From: Sulfurisphaera ohwakuensis
Lineage (GTDB): Archaea > Thermoproteota > Thermoprotei_A > Sulfolobales > Sulfolobaceae
Assembly (NCBI RefSeq): GCF_009729055.1
Contig: NZ_CP045484.1
Coordinates: 2,490,872-2,554,871 of the forward strand
DNA: 64,000 nucleotides
Reading direction: 5' to 3'
The notes under the pieces were generated by a model. It was given only the letters and a program-made list of their open reading frames with translations. It made no database searches and was not told where the DNA came from. Positions 1-8,905 of the stretch are shown one piece after another; the first letter of the stretch is position 1, and the number at the start of each line of letters is the position of its first letter. A program made the translations under genes and the position numbers.

Positions 1-215
1 AATATACTTTCACCTAAAGGACCAGTACCTAGGATATAATAAAAGTTTGGTTGAGGAGGAAGAAAAATTTTCTTAGCATTTATTGTTGATACTATTGGTG
101 GGCGAATGAGGAACGGAAATATAAATGCCAAAATTAAGTAGAAGACAAGTATAATTAGCCCTACCCGACTCTTTTTATTCCTCCATATTAGCCTTATATA
201 TTCTAGTATGTTCAT
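1..215 (-). CDS. DppC/OppC-type ABC permease, N-terminal part (cut by window edge)
   Basis: The first ~71 codons of an oligopeptide/dipeptide-type ABC importer permease read leftwards off the window. The protein starts MNILEYIRLIWRNKKSRVG, a basic cytoplasmic leader. A hydrophobic helix (about residues 19-38) follows, then a segment ending ILGTGPLGE, which resembles the 'LGTDxxGRD' motif found after helix 1 in DppC/OppC proteins. The ATG at 213-215 has a TATA-like AGATAAATA about 30 bp upstream, so the transcript is probably leaderless. It is the likely DppC partner of the DppB and two ATPases at 2.7-5.6 kb, which lack a second permease in their own operon. Family assignment is good; substrate unknown. 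Confidence 0.8.
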   Translation of the reverse strand, partial: MNILEYIRLIWRNKKSRVGLIILVFYLILAFIFPFLIRPPIVSTINAKKIFLPPQPNFYYILGTGPLGESI

Positions 216-395
216 ATTAAAATACTCACATTAACAGTATTTATCTTTTCTGACACTGTTTGTCCCTACACTTTCATTTCAATTATAATTGAGTATAGGA
301 CTTAGTCCTCTTTATTAGTTGGTCTTATGCTCCTTTAAGCCCAACGTCACTATGCTCACATTTATGCTATTTTTACCTTGGGAGAAGTTTGTAGT

Positions 396-575
396 TCATT
401 TTCTTAAGCTTTTTCTTATCTTATAAATTGAAAATATAATGAGGAAGAGTGATAGGATGAGGATGTAAAGTAAGATGGGAAGGACTGCCATATTATTATA
501 ATCAAAAATAAGAGAAAAAATTGAGAGGAATAAAAAAATGTATCCTATAGCTAATAAAACCCTATATTCTTCCAG
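396..575 (-). CDS. Small two-helix membrane protein, possible CTG start
   Basis: A frame directly after the binding-protein gene, and in the same register as it, encodes a small hydrophobic protein of 31 to 59 residues. From an ATG at 489-491 it reads MAVLPILLYILILSLFLIIF... and ends in a basic tail (KIRKSLRK). Extended upstream to a CTG at 573-575 it gains a first helix (EEYRVLLAIGYIFLFLSIF). The CTG lies 11 nt after a GGAGGT overlapping the end of the binding-protein gene, which suggests translational coupling. Small membrane proteins also follow the other ABC clusters here (5637 and 12906). I know no family for it. The start codon is uncertain, and it may be only the short ATG form. Confidence 0.4.
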   Translation of the reverse strand: MEEYRVLLAIGYIFLFLSIFSLIFDYNNMAVLPILLYILILSLFLIIFSIYKIRKSLRK

Positions 576-584
576 CGTTTTATT

Positions 585-2606
585 TTACCTCCTTCTTCTT
601 AGCAGGAGTACAGCAACTATAATAACCACGATTATTACTACTACTGCTACTCCTACTATTAATCCTACATTAGTAGTACTCACAGTCACAGTTGATGGAG
701 GAATTACAGAGGTAGTTGTAGAGGTAACGGTAGAGGTAACTGGTACTGTAGTTGTAGAGGTAACTGTTGGTATTGATGTGGTAGTTGTAGTTACTGTTGT
801 AGGAACAAGATATCCATATTGGAATCCCGCTTGTAAGAGTGCTGTCCCTCCAATTCCATATAATGCTTCTTCCCAGAACCATGAGCTTGATGGAGGGGCT
901 GATATTACATTGGAATTATAAACAATTACATAATCTGTATAGACTAATGGTAATACTGGCAGATAGTAGTTTAATGCATAAGCTATTTCATCATTTGCTG
1001 CTATTAATTGAGAAGTTGAATTTGGTGCGGTCGATTCTATGTAAAGCTTTGACATATTATACACACTACCATTAGGTAATGGGACTAGTAGGTCCCAGTG
1101 AGTTACATTGTATGGTATTCCGCTAAGATATTGTAGTTGTAAGTACCAATCAACTGTACCAGGATAATAGCCGCCCCATGCTTGGAATACCAAACCATAA
1201 TCTCCAGATTTGTAAAGTTGGTGATTTATTGAAGCAATCGTTGAAACTGAATAGGTAGTCGGAATACCGAATGATGTTAGTTCATCAGCTATTAATGTTA
1301 ACATTGAAGTTACCCCTGGTGATGAACTAATTGTGTCTGTAATGTTTAATGTAAATGGTGTACCAGCGGGGGTATACCATTGTCCGTTCTTTTCAGTAAA
1401 ACCAACACTTTCTAATAATTCTGCTGCTTTAGTTAAGTTTACATTATATGGATTTAAGTTAGATACTGCGGGGGTTCTAAACTCATTAAAGTATGAGAAG
1501 TTAGGTATTCCATTTGGTACATGGACTGGGGAATACTTTGCACCACCCACCAAAGCGACTGCAGTCCTATTTATTATATAAGCTATTGCTTGTCTCACTT
1601 GCACATACTTTAACCATGGATTTTGCAAGTTGAAGTATAGTCCATATCCGCCAGGTTGAGGTATTGAGATTACCTTATAATAACTAGGTAATGATGATAA
1701 AGCCAAAGATGGTAACGATGTAGCCCCTGTATAAAGTAAATCTATTTCACCTGTTTTTACTCCTGCTAATAGGTCTTGAGAAGAAGTATATTGATAGATT
1801 ATTACTTTATTCCATGGAACCATATTTGCAGCATAAAATCCAGGATTCTTTGATAATACTATTTCACTTGGAGTTATTTGACTCACATAGAATGGTCCGT
1901 TATAGTCTGCAGAAATTGAAGCTACTAACGCTGGGTTAAAACTTCTTATCATACTTCTAAATACTGTAGTCTTTACTTTACCTTCTTGTAATAAAGTCCA
2001 GTTACCCTCAATTTGTGTGATAATCGGCTTCCATACTTGGTAATTAGTTATAACTGCAACTTCACCTAATCCTACAGTATCCAAAAGTGTAAAAGGCATT
2101 AGATATGGTGAAACATAATCCTTAGGGTATGAGATAGTTATGGTGTAATTGTTAATCACGGTGTAATTTGGAAATGGTGGAGCACTATACATATCTAGAA
2201 TTAGACATGTTGCTAAAATATCGTAAGCAGTAACTGGTTGTCCGTTTGCCCAATGAGCATTAGGATTCAAATATAGTGTAACATTAACACTACTAAGTGA
2301 ATTAAATTCTTGAACCCAATTTGATGGAGAGAACGTCCAGTTCTCCACTATCCCAGGTAACATCTGATTGTTAGAAACGTTAAGTATTGCAGAATAAGCA
2401 TAGACGAGACCATAAAATGCTCCTCCAAGTCCACCTGAGAATATGTTTGGATTATATGAGGATAAGCTAGTGTATGGAGAACTAGTTACCCAACCAATTG
2501 TTAATACGTTCGAAGTTTGTGAGTTTGTAATTATAGTTACAGACGGTAATATTAAGCCTAGCAGTAGAATAAATAATGGTATACTATATAGTATTTTAGC
2601 CTTCAT
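585..2606 (-). CDS. Family 5 extracellular solute-binding protein, C-terminally anchored
   Basis: Peptide/oligosaccharide-binding protein (SBP_bac_5 type) of an ABC importer, about 673 residues. From MKAKILYSIP it has a secretory signal peptide (hydrophobic about residues 5-22), a large ligand-binding domain, a Thr/Val/Ser-rich linker near the C-terminus, then a ~23-residue membrane helix and RRRR. Signal peptide, C-terminal linker and anchor are the layout known for Opp-type binding proteins of Sulfolobales. The frame is open to an ATG at 2636, but a TATA box (GTTTATATATC, 2637-2647) leaves too little room, so the ATG at 2606 is preferred. It diverges from the permease/ATPase genes at 2739. 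Ligand unknown. Confidence 0.85.
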   Translation of the reverse strand: MKAKILYSIPLFILLLGLILPSVTIITNSQTSNVLTIGWVTSSPYTSLSSYNPNIFSGGLGGAFYGLVYAYSAILNVSNNQMLPGIVENWTFSPSNWVQEFNSLSSVNVTLYLNPNAHWANGQPVTAYDILATCLILDMYSAPPFPNYTVINNYTITISYPKDYVSPYLMPFTLLDTVGLGEVAVITNYQVWKPIITQIEGNWTLLQEGKVKTTVFRSMIRSFNPALVASISADYNGPFYVSQITPSEIVLSKNPGFYAANMVPWNKVIIYQYTSSQDLLAGVKTGEIDLLYTGATSLPSLALSSLPSYYKVISIPQPGGYGLYFNLQNPWLKYVQVRQAIAYIINRTAVALVGGAKYSPVHVPNGIPNFSYFNEFRTPAVSNLNPYNVNLTKAAELLESVGFTEKNGQWYTPAGTPFTLNITDTISSSPGVTSMLTLIADELTSFGIPTTYSVSTIASINHQLYKSGDYGLVFQAWGGYYPGTVDWYLQLQYLSGIPYNVTHWDLLVPLPNGSVYNMSKLYIESTAPNSTSQLIAANDEIAYALNYYLPVLPLVYTDYVIVYNSNVISAPPSSSWFWEEALYGIGGTALLQAGFQYGYLVPTTVTTTTTSIPTVTSTTTVPVTSTVTSTTTSVIPPSTVTVSTTNVGLIVGVAVVVIIVVIIVAVLLLRRRR

Positions 2607-2707
2607 TCCAATCACAAAATAAGAATATATAATCATGATATATAAACTTTTTCAAATGTTTAAGTACCGTAAAATTAGTGATAAACAATTGTTAGTTATA
2701 TTAAATA

Positions 2708-2715
2708 TTTATATA
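2708..2715 (+). promoter_or_regulatory. TATA box of the dppB-dppD-dppF operon
   Basis: TTTATATA is centred about 27 bp before the ATG at 2739, the usual archaeal spacing from TATA box to transcription start, so a leaderless mRNA is predicted. The divergent TATA of the binding-protein gene lies about 70 bp away at 2637-2647. Confidence 0.6.
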
Positions 2716-2738
2716 GTTGGTGAATTAACACTATATTT

Positions 2739-3740
2739 ATGAAAACATGGCTTATTCGACGTGTTATCATGTCGATAGTTACTATCTTAGCAACAATAAT
2801 ATTTACTTGGGCATTATTAGAATTTTCACCTACAAGTCCAGCTAACTATATTCTTAGCCAAATTTCTCCATCAGCCTTAAGCTCCATTAGATCAGCTGAG
2901 ATATATACTAGTTTAGAGCAATATTTAGAAACTTTACGACCACATGGAAATCCAGTTATTCAAGCTTTAACTTACTTAGGTAATTTTCTTCATGGAAATT
3001 TAGGAGTTAGTATAGTTTATGAGGTACCGGTAACTACATTAATAGCAAATGCCTTACCATGGACACTTTTCGTGATTGTAACGTCAGTCATTATAAGCTT
3101 CTTTATTGGTATTAGGGCTGGAGAAATTATGGGATATAAAAGAGGAACTAAAAAAGATTCTACTCTACTTATGACATTCATAACGATTAGGGCTATACCA
3201 ATTTATATCTTAGGTACACTCTTCTTATTCTTCTTAGGTTATGAACTTCATATATTTCCAAGCGGTGGTGCATATTCGGTTAATGTGACACCAGGATTTA
3301 ATTTCCCATTTATTGAAAGTGTTCTTTATCACGCAACCCTACCAATCTTAACCTTAACGTTAATCAATTTAGCTGGTTGGGCAATACACATGAGGGCTAA
3401 TACAATTTATACCTTAAGGGAAGATTATGTAGATTTTGCGGAAACTAGGGGTGTAATGGATAAGATAATTGAATCAAAATATGTTGGAAGGAATTCAATA
3501 CTACCCCTTTACACCAGTTTAATAATCACATTAGGTTTCTCCTTTGGAGGTTCAGTCTTTTTAGAAGAAATCTTTAGTTATCCCGGCGTGGGATTACTTC
3601 TTTATAACTCAATAATGAATAACGATTACCCAGTAGAGATGGGTATTTTAGTTATAATAGTTTTAGCAGTTGTAATTGGAGTATTTTTGGCAGATCTAAC
3701 ATATTCCTTGTTAGATCCCAGAGTAAAAATGGGTGACTAG
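2739..3740 (+). CDS. ABC importer permease, DppB/OppB type
   Basis: Inner-membrane permease of the first Opp-type importer (333 aa). It starts with the family's amphipathic MKTWLIRRV, followed by one helix, a periplasm-side loop (about residues 30-95) and about five further helices. The cytoplasmic EAA-like loop is visible near residues 235-255 (MRANTIYTLREDYVDFAETRGV), the contact for the ATPases. The C-terminus LTYSLLDPRVKMGD matches the usual 'YxxLDPRI+' ending. The last codons overlap the following ATPase gene by 8 nt, so the two are one transcript. Normal length for the family. The matching DppC permease is on the other strand at the left edge. Confidence 0.9.
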   Translation: MKTWLIRRVIMSIVTILATIIFTWALLEFSPTSPANYILSQISPSALSSIRSAEIYTSLEQYLETLRPHGNPVIQALTYLGNFLHGNLGVSIVYEVPVTTLIANALPWTLFVIVTSVIISFFIGIRAGEIMGYKRGTKKDSTLLMTFITIRAIPIYILGTLFLFFLGYELHIFPSGGAYSVNVTPGFNFPFIESVLYHATLPILTLTLINLAGWAIHMRANTIYTLREDYVDFAETRGVMDKIIESKYVGRNSILPLYTSLIITLGFSFGGSVFLEEIFSYPGVGLLLYNSIMNNDYPVEMGILVIIVLAVVIGVFLADLTYSLLDPRVKMGD

Positions 3741-4701
3741 ATTGCTTCTAAAAGTAGAAGATCTATCAGTATCTTACTTTATTCACAAGCAAGAAATAGT
3801 AGCATTAAAAGATGTTTCTTTTGAAATAGAGAGGGGGGAAATATTAGGAATTATTGGAGAGAGCGGTTCTGGAAAAACAACTTTGGCTAAAGCCATTATT
3901 AGGAGCATTAAACCCCCAGGAAAGATAATCAGGGGTAAAATACTTTATGAAGGTGAAGATATTCTCTCAGTTGACATTAAAAGATTTAAAAGAGACTATT
4001 TATGGAGGAAGATTAGTTATGTACCGCAAGCTAGTCAAAATTCTTTAAACGGTGTTATGAGAATAATTGATCATTTCTATGATACAGCAATATCTCACGG
4101 TATTACCGATAGGAACACTATATATGATAAGGCTAAAGAAGCTGTAAAAATGGTATCTTTAGATGAAAGAGTTTTATCATCTTATCCTCATGAACTGAGT
4201 GGCGGAATGAAGCAAAGAGTATTAATTGCCTTATCACTTCTTCTTGACCCTGAACTTATTATTTTAGATGAACCCACAAGCGCTTTAGATGTAGCTACGC
4301 AAAAATCGATTCTTGATTTAGTAATGAAAATAAATAAGGAACTAGGAACTACAATTATTTTAATAACTCATGATATTGGAGTGGCTAATTATATTGCTAA
4401 GAAAATGCTTGTCTTATATGCTGGGCAGGTTATGGAGTTTGGAAACACTGAAGAAATAATGAATAATCCGCTACATCCTTATACACAAGGTTTAATTAAT
4501 TCAGTTCCATCAATTTATAAGGATGTTAGTAAATTAAAACCCATAAATGAAGGAGAAATACCGCTGAAGGGTTGCCCTTTTCATACTAGGTGTAGTTATG
4601 TGTCTGAAATTTGCAAGGTGGAGGAACCGGGGTTGTATACAGCTAATACTAGGTTAGTTAGGTGTTTTCTTTATGATAAAACTAGAAAAAATATCAGTTA
4701 A
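3733..4701 (+). CDS. ABC importer ATPase, DppD/OppD type
   Basis: Cytoplasmic ATPase of the importer (322 aa). Walker A GESGSGKT is at about residues 42-49, the Q-loop is in SYVPQASQN, the signature is LSGGM, Walker B is LIILDEPTSALD and the H-loop is ITHDIG. After the ATPase core comes the oligo_HPY-type extension with HPYTQGL and a C-terminal Cys cluster (GCPFHTRCSYVSEIC ... RC). In some OppD/DppD proteins such a cluster holds an Fe-S centre; whether it does so here is not shown. The start is a GTG overlapping the permease stop; a TTG at 3742 is an alternative. It overlaps the second ATPase by 29 nt. Confidence 0.9.
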   Translation: MTRLLLKVEDLSVSYFIHKQEIVALKDVSFEIERGEILGIIGESGSGKTTLAKAIIRSIKPPGKIIRGKILYEGEDILSVDIKRFKRDYLWRKISYVPQASQNSLNGVMRIIDHFYDTAISHGITDRNTIYDKAKEAVKMVSLDERVLSSYPHELSGGMKQRVLIALSLLLDPELIILDEPTSALDVATQKSILDLVMKINKELGTTIILITHDIGVANYIAKKMLVLYAGQVMEFGNTEEIMNNPLHPYTQGLINSVPSIYKDVSKLKPINEGEIPLKGCPFHTRCSYVSEICKVEEPGLYTANTRLVRCFLYDKTRKNIS

Positions 4702-5611
4702 ATTTGGTGGTGGATTACTTTCAAGGAAAAGAGCTGTTTACGCACTAAGAGATATAACTACTGATGAGATAACTTCATCTGCATTACTCATAGGAGAAAG
4801 TGGTGCCGGTAAGACAACATTAGGAAAAGTAATTTTAGGTCTTATAAAACCCTCTGAAGGAACGTATTATTATAAAGGAATAAACGTGTGGAAAAATAAG
4901 AGAAAGATGCTGAAAATTATTAGGAGAGAAATCCAATATATTGCACAAGACCCCTTTGCATCTTTTAATCCAAACAAGACTGTGGGTGAATCAATAGGTT
5001 ATGTTGTAAAGAAATATTACGGAAGGAAAAACTATAAAGAAAGGGTGATAGAGTTATTAAAAAGTGTGGGATTAAGTGAAAGGGAGTTTTATAAGTACCC
5101 TCACCAATTATCCGGTGGACAATTACAGAGGGCAAATATTGCTAGAGCTTTAGTTCCTAATCCTAAGATCTTAGTAGCTGATGAACCTACATCAATGTTA
5201 GATGCTTCATTAAGATTAAGCATTATAAATTTATTAGCAAATCTAATAGAAAAAAATGACTTAAAAGTTATTATGATAACTCATGATTTAGGAATTGCTA
5301 AGTATTTTTACCATAAGGTGAAAAACGTTAAAGGGCTAATTCTCTACAAAGGTAGACTAGTTGAAGAAGGAGACTTTCTAGATATATTAGAGAAACCACT
5401 CCATCCTTATACAAAATTTCTAAAAGAGAATATAATTGATATTGCTAGTGTGAACAGAGATAATCAATATATAGTTAGTGAAGAAAAGTTAAACGAGAAT
5501 GGATGCCCATTTTATCCTTACTGCTCATTTAGAGTAGATATTTGTAAAAATAATTTTCCTCCTAGTAAGAGTATTAATAATCGTAAAGTTGCTTGTTACC
5601 ATTATGCTTAA
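4673..5611 (+). CDS. ABC importer ATPase, DppF/OppF type
   Basis: Second ATPase of the importer (312 aa), pairing with the preceding DppD. Walker A is GESGAGKT (about residues 41-48), the signature LSGGQ, Walker B ILVADEPTSMLD and the H-loop ITHDLG. HPYTKFL and a Cys-rich tail (GCPFYPYCSFRVDIC ... ACYHYA) follow. The ATG lies inside the end of dppD, so translation is coupled. Compared with DppF proteins it is slightly short and the segment between Walker A and the signature is compact, but all catalytic motifs are present. Substrate cannot be told from sequence; peptides or oligosaccharides are the family's range. Confidence 0.9.
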   Translation: MIKLEKISVKFGGGLLSRKRAVYALRDITTDEITSSALLIGESGAGKTTLGKVILGLIKPSEGTYYYKGINVWKNKRKMLKIIRREIQYIAQDPFASFNPNKTVGESIGYVVKKYYGRKNYKERVIELLKSVGLSEREFYKYPHQLSGGQLQRANIARALVPNPKILVADEPTSMLDASLRLSIINLLANLIEKNDLKVIMITHDLGIAKYFYHKVKNVKGLILYKGRLVEEGDFLDILEKPLHPYTKFLKENIIDIASVNRDNQYIVSEEKLNENGCPFYPYCSFRVDICKNNFPPSKSINNRKVACYHYA

Positions 5612-5636
5612 AAATCAGTTTTAATAATTTTCACAT

Positions 5637-6077
5637 GTGAAGCTTCTTTATATTAGCCTGTTTTTAATAGTCCTTGGTATATTACTAATCCCAATTACTT
5701 ATTTCGTTTCTAATGAAGTAATATATAAGAGTAGCTTCAATAGAACTTTATCAGACCTTGGGGCATATACGATAAGTATACCACAGTATCAAGGAGATCT
5801 TGTAGTTAAAGGTTATACAAATTCTAGTGTTACAATTGAGGTTCTTAAGTACTTAGAGTTAATAAAAAGTGAGGAGATAAATGGGAATTTCTCTTTTTCT
5901 TTAACTGACAACAATGCAAACGCAATTTTCTTACATAATGGATATAATCCAGCACATGTTTATTTATTTATAAAAATTATCAACAGCGGATTTCAAGGGA
6001 TTGGATATACAATAGCTTCACTTCTAATCGTAATTGGATTAATTTTATTTGGTTATTACAGAGTGTTATCTAAGTAA
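5637..6077 (+). CDS. Two-helix membrane protein of unknown function
   Basis: A 146-residue protein with a membrane helix at each end (about residues 4-24 and 122-142). The ~95-residue domain between them carries N-glycosylation sequons (NRT, NSS, NFS) and probably faces outside the cell. I do not recognise a family. The GTG start at 5637 is 25 nt after dppF, on the same strand, so it may be the last gene of the importer operon. Its 3' end overlaps the convergent DUF871 relic by 12 bp. The second importer is also followed by a small membrane protein. Confidence 0.65.
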   Translation: MKLLYISLFLIVLGILLIPITYFVSNEVIYKSSFNRTLSDLGAYTISIPQYQGDLVVKGYTNSSVTIEVLKYLELIKSEEINGNFSFSLTDNNANAIFLHNGYNPAHVYLFIKIINSGFQGIGYTIASLLIVIGLILFGYYRVLSK

Positions 6078-6627
6078 AAAATTCAAATTTTTCATTCTGA
6101 GAATTTCAAGATTCAGATCGTCTATTTCACCAATAAGAGTGAAAGAACCTACTCCTAAATCCTTTTTAAATATATAAATATCGTTGTTTAGCAGTATAAT
6201 CGCATTTTTAAATATTTTCATGCGGTACTTTAAGCTATTTTCAAATTTTTCCTTGCTCTTACTAACGATCACATATTCTTTTTCTTCGTAGAGGTAAAAT
6301 TTGTTCTTCAATAAATCTTTAAATCTTTCGTCATATAATTTTATCCTAACCTTATCTGACTTGTATGCGATAGATACATCTCTTAACCATTCTTATTTTG
6401 GATCTCCAATTAAAACCCTATCTACAAAGTGTAAGAGATAATTTGCTGAATCAAATGGTTAATCTGCCCTAACACCTTTAAATCCCATACTAATTAATTT
6501 AGATAAATCTTTTGGTGACGCGTTAACTCTTTTGAGTATATCTGGGTTTATGTCAACAAATGTATAGTAACTTCCTTTATCTCTTTCCTGGGAATACTGA
6601 AAAACCTATCTTTTTACTTTGCCCCAT
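6066..6627 (-). pseudogene. Decayed DUF871 / MupG-like gene
   Basis: A broken gene read from the ATG at 6625-6627. The first 16 codons (MGQSKKIGFSVFPGKR) are followed by a +1 frameshift, then one continuous frame with two TAA codons at 6459-6461 and 6393-6395, ending at 6066. Segments such as FVDINPDILKRVNASPKDL and LISMGFKGVRAD match the barrel strands of DUF871 proteins (phospho-sugar hydrolase family that includes the 6-phospho-N-acetylmuramidase MupG). The tail IFKKDLGVGSFTLIGEI resembles the family's small C-terminal domain. The relic is about half normal length (~185 codons against ~350), so an internal deletion is likely. It lies beside an importer and the GlmS-like/nagA pair, consistent with a former amino-sugar role. 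Confidence 0.72.
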
Positions 6628-6738
6628 AAATTATATGTTTACCTTCTATTTAAATAGTTGATTTATTAAACTTAAAAAATAAAAACAGGTATAAACATTA
6701 GAAGAGTTGCTTAAACCTCTTTTGAAAAAGATAAAAAA

Positions 6739-8793
6739 TTACATACTTTGACTTGAATAGGTGTACGTGGAGTAGTACATCATATTGTAGAAGTAGCCTA
6801 CGTATGGGTTATATACGAATCCTTGCACGTATGGCTGTACTAGATAGTATGTGTCTGGGAATGGTAACCATGCGTAAGGTGCTTCATTATAGATTATTTG
6901 GTATACTTTAGCAACTAACTGTATTTGTTCTGTCTGGTTAGTAATGAATGGTAGTGTCTGATAAATCTGTTGTAGAGTCGAGATGTTTACCCATGCCAGA
7001 TTTCCAGAGATGCCACCAAATTGTACATCAGTTAATGGCATTAATTGCTGAAATACAGGGTCTGGCCAGTCTGGGAACCAACCTAAATCTACCATATCTG
7101 GTGTACCGGATGGTGTTGTCCATCCATCTGTTACTGATGGTAATACATATTTTACAGAAACACTAAGACCTATCTGTTGTAAATCCTGTGTTATTATTTC
7201 AAGTTCGTCTTGCTCTAATGGCGTTACGGGTGCTAATGCATATATGTTTAACGTTGGTAATTCTTGCCCATTAGGATTACCTAGTACCGTACCATTTGGT
7301 AAAACTACGTAGAAGTCTCCTTGATAACCAGCTTCATTTAGATATTTCATTGCCAATGATGGATTATATTGATAAGGTGTCAAATTATCTGGATTGTAAT
7401 ATCCTGGGAATTGTGGAGATATTGGTCCTAAATACTCAGCAGCTAAAATTTTACCATTGTAACTAAATATTTGTAATAACTGCTGGTAATTAATTGCGTG
7501 TACTATAGCTAGTCTAAAGTCAGTGATGTTTGTTGGGAATTGTTCCATGTTCATTGAAATATAAAGGACTCCAGGTTCAGCACCAAAGTTTCTAAATGTA
7601 ACATTTAATGGTAATACCGAATAGGGTTTTTGGCCTAGAATCTGGCCTAAGTATGGTATAGAGACGTAGGATATTTGTGCTTGGTTTGTTAAGAAGTCTT
7701 CTACTCTATCATTGTGTGATAACCCGTAATCGATTACAATATATTTAATGTGGGCTGGTTGGGCAACTGCTGGCACACTTTGAGATTTACCCCAATAGTT
7801 TGGATTTGCCTCTAAAACTATAGTAGAGAAGCCTGGAGTAACTTTAACTATCAAATATGGTCCTGTTCCGTTCATACCATATTCATCAAGATATGAATTT
7901 GCTGTATTTGGCTGTACTCCACCATGCTCATCAACTACTACTGGGTTAACAATAGCACCCCACCACGATGCTATATCGTAAATGAAGAACCTATATGGTT
8001 CTAATGTGTTTATCTCTACTTCATAAGGACCTAGGACTACAACAGCTTGATTTGGATAACTCATTATTTTTTGTATTGTGGCATTATTAGCATTAAAGTG
8101 GGATAATATAGACGCTAACACTTCCGCTGTCAGCGTATAGTTATTTGCAGTTGGTAAGCCAGTGGCATTCTGTATTGCGTAATTAACTCCCCAAGGTATA
8201 GCATAACCAGTTTGAGCATAAACTGTTGCATTAAAGAGTAATTCAATATAGTTTGCTACTCCAGGACCTTGACCCATCAATATAGTCCTATAGAAAGAGA
8301 ACCATACTGTTGATGCATTAACTTGAACACCATCTGGAAAGTAAATTCCTTGCCTAATGTAGAATATCCAGTGTTGGTAATTAGTTGTAGTATAATTCTG
8401 AGCAATTACTGGAACCACCTCATGATAGTTACTACCATTGAACTCCACAAGTTCCTGGAACACAGCCGTAAATAATGGACCATCTTGAACATAAAATCCA
8501 GTTGCTGGGTCTAAGGCATCTGGGGGAGCAGTTTGGGATACATCAACTAAAGTAGATGAATTTGGAGAAGAAAGCGTAATAGTCATAGGTGTCGTTGTTG
8601 TTGTAGAAGTAGTTGTCGTTGTTGTAGAAGTAGTAGTCATCGATGGAGTAGTTGTCGTTGTTGTAGAAGTAGTTGTTGTTGTTGGTTTATGACTAGTTAG
8701 CATTATTGCAGCTACTGCAGCTATTATTATTATTACAACTACTATTGCTGCAATTACAGCTCCTGATACCCCACGAGTTAATTTCCTATTCAT
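6739..8793 (-). CDS. Family 5 solute-binding protein, N-terminally anchored
   Basis: Binding protein of the second importer (684 aa, SBP_bac_5 type). The N-terminus MNRKLTRGVSGAVIAAIVVV, a basic stretch then Gly and a ~22-residue hydrophobic segment, looks like a class III (archaellin/pilin-type) signal processed by PibD. It is followed by a ~45-residue linker of Thr, Ser, Pro and Met, then the binding domain starting near LVDVSQTAPPDALDPATG. Class III signals are established for Sulfolobus sugar-binding proteins, so a sugar or amino-sugar ligand is plausible but unproven. The ATG at 8793 has TTTAAATAATA roughly 35 bp upstream. It diverges from the permeases. A poly-T tract after the stop (about 6725-6738) could end transcription. 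Confidence 0.87.
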   Translation of the reverse strand: MNRKLTRGVSGAVIAAIVVVIIIIAAVAAIMLTSHKPTTTTTSTTTTTTPSMTTTSTTTTTTSTTTTTPMTITLSSPNSSTLVDVSQTAPPDALDPATGFYVQDGPLFTAVFQELVEFNGSNYHEVVPVIAQNYTTTNYQHWIFYIRQGIYFPDGVQVNASTVWFSFYRTILMGQGPGVANYIELLFNATVYAQTGYAIPWGVNYAIQNATGLPTANNYTLTAEVLASILSHFNANNATIQKIMSYPNQAVVVLGPYEVEINTLEPYRFFIYDIASWWGAIVNPVVVDEHGGVQPNTANSYLDEYGMNGTGPYLIVKVTPGFSTIVLEANPNYWGKSQSVPAVAQPAHIKYIVIDYGLSHNDRVEDFLTNQAQISYVSIPYLGQILGQKPYSVLPLNVTFRNFGAEPGVLYISMNMEQFPTNITDFRLAIVHAINYQQLLQIFSYNGKILAAEYLGPISPQFPGYYNPDNLTPYQYNPSLAMKYLNEAGYQGDFYVVLPNGTVLGNPNGQELPTLNIYALAPVTPLEQDELEIITQDLQQIGLSVSVKYVLPSVTDGWTTPSGTPDMVDLGWFPDWPDPVFQQLMPLTDVQFGGISGNLAWVNISTLQQIYQTLPFITNQTEQIQLVAKVYQIIYNEAPYAWLPFPDTYYLVQPYVQGFVYNPYVGYFYNMMYYSTYTYSSQSM

Positions 8794-8905
8794 ATTAGAC
8801 CAATAAAAAGTTTCTAATTCTATTATTTAAATCTTATCAAACTAATCAGTGTTGGTAATGACATAAAACAATAAATTTTAAATCATGATTATGGTTAGTT
8901 TAATT

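Noticed and set aside
585-830. Repetitive GTA/GTT-rich stretch that looks like a tandem repeat
   Set aside because: It is the reverse complement of codons for the Thr/Val/Ser-rich linker and membrane helix of the binding protein. A similar stretch at 8590-8700 encodes the Thr linker of the second binding protein.
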